From Actinidia chinensis (lineage: Eukaryota; Streptophyta; Magnoliopsida; Ericales; Actinidiaceae), in assembly GCA_009663005.1 (NCBI GenBank), contig VIGQ01001708.1:12501-30000 (forward strand): a DNA stretch of 17,500 nucleotides, written 5' to 3'. Made by a program: the position numbers and the translations under genes. The first letter of the stretch is position 1. Each line of letters begins with the position of its first letter. This document shows, piece by piece, positions 16,715 through 17,500 of this stretch. The notes under the pieces are model-generated. The model saw only the letters and a program-made list of their open reading frames with translations, was not told where the DNA came from and made no database searches.

Positions 16715-17500
16715 ATAGAAGGGCATAAAGGTCATTTCCATTATAGAAATCTTCCACTTATATTGGGGTTTGTAGGTTATTATTGTTATTGTGGTTATTA
16801 TTGTTAAACTAACTAATTCATATTACATGAATTCGCACTGCCATGAAAAATGTGAAACATATACACTTGTCATTGCTTGAGATCATAATATAGTAATTAT
16901 GGTCAATTAATATTTGAGTCCTATGTTCGATTAACAGGCTCGATATCAGTGTACTTGACGTGTAGATTGGGTACGTGAGTCTTACTACTCATTAGTTTTG
17001 ATGATTCAATGTGCTCGTATTTTACGATTTTGATTGGTAGACTATTGATCGTTGAAAAAATTCAATTTGATTTGATAGCCATAGTTATACTTGTGTTTCA
17101 AAAAATATATGGTTTAATTTTAAAATTATACTTATTTTATAACACACATTTGATAAAATATTCTAACTACAATTATTATATAATTTACACAAAACTTCAA
17201 AAAGTGAATCCATCGAATTATGAGAGTGGCTTGTGATTGGCCCATAGGACCCAATTATTTGTACCAGTTTATTGAAAATAAGACCCCCTCAGAACATCAT
17301 CCGACTCAACCGATAATGGGAACCTTGCCAAACGAACAATTCTAATCACATTGCATATTCATTGCTTGAAAAGGTCAAGTCCTGGACCCACCCAACACAA
17401 GGATTGATGGTGTCCTTCCTAAGTCCTAAAAAGACTTCAATCCCACACATTATTTGAACCCTTTGAACCATTTTAAACTTGGAATGCGTATACAAATTTC
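16715..17500. other. AT-rich intergenic DNA; no gene seen
   Basis: AT-rich. From about 17230 the composition becomes more balanced, which may mark the promoter of a gene beyond the window. The + ORF at 17009-17236 is not supported. Confidence 0.45.

Noticed and set aside
1..17500. CRISPR arrays, bacterial operons, phage or integron features
   Set aside because: None found; repeats here are tandem promoter repeats, MITEs and segmental copies typical of plant nuclear DNA.

Overview
The window looks like nuclear DNA of a eudicot plant. It is very AT-rich and gene-poor, with no bacterial-style operons, many short inverted-repeat transposons (MITE-like), LTR-like debris and plant-type splice signals. 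I cannot name the species. No ORF in the window is a complete, clearly functional protein gene.

Left part (1-5.6 kb): AT-rich intergenic DNA carrying a relic MITE (833-950), a small GC-richer island (960-1400), a 585-bp foldback element (1528-2112), a 210-bp MITE with an ATA target duplication (2278-2487), two LTR-like remnants (about 2870-3240 and 3440-4135), another small MITE (4274-4438), a frameshifted membrane-protein pseudogene (4528-5014, + strand) and one more TIR element (5343-5599).

Middle (5.7-9.2 kb): a strikingly T-rich, A-poor stretch on the + strand that reads like the 5' end of a plant gene. It has a purine-rich leader, a long intron-like tract containing three diverged tandem copies of one sequence, and two short exon-like islands with splice signals (8533-8597 and 9049-9167). 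No coding body follows. A Tourist-like MITE (9337-9778) lies just downstream.

Right part (9.8-14.2 kb): a tandem segmental duplication of a composite unit of about 1.9 kb. Each unit contains, left to right, a decayed 5.8S rRNA/ITS fragment (+ strand), a shared spacer, a long foldback MITE, and a pseudogene (- strand) of the same membrane-protein family as the 4.5-kb copy, then a short tandem repeat at the presumed promoter. A third promoter-like relic lies near 14.06-14.18 kb. A fourth, truncated family member is at 16520-16714 (+).

The main biological story is a decaying multicopy family of small, unnamed, hydrophobic plant proteins. It is interspersed with MITEs and with rDNA fragments that were captured before the tandem duplication. 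All family matches come from reading the sequence by eye; no alignment or database search was run.
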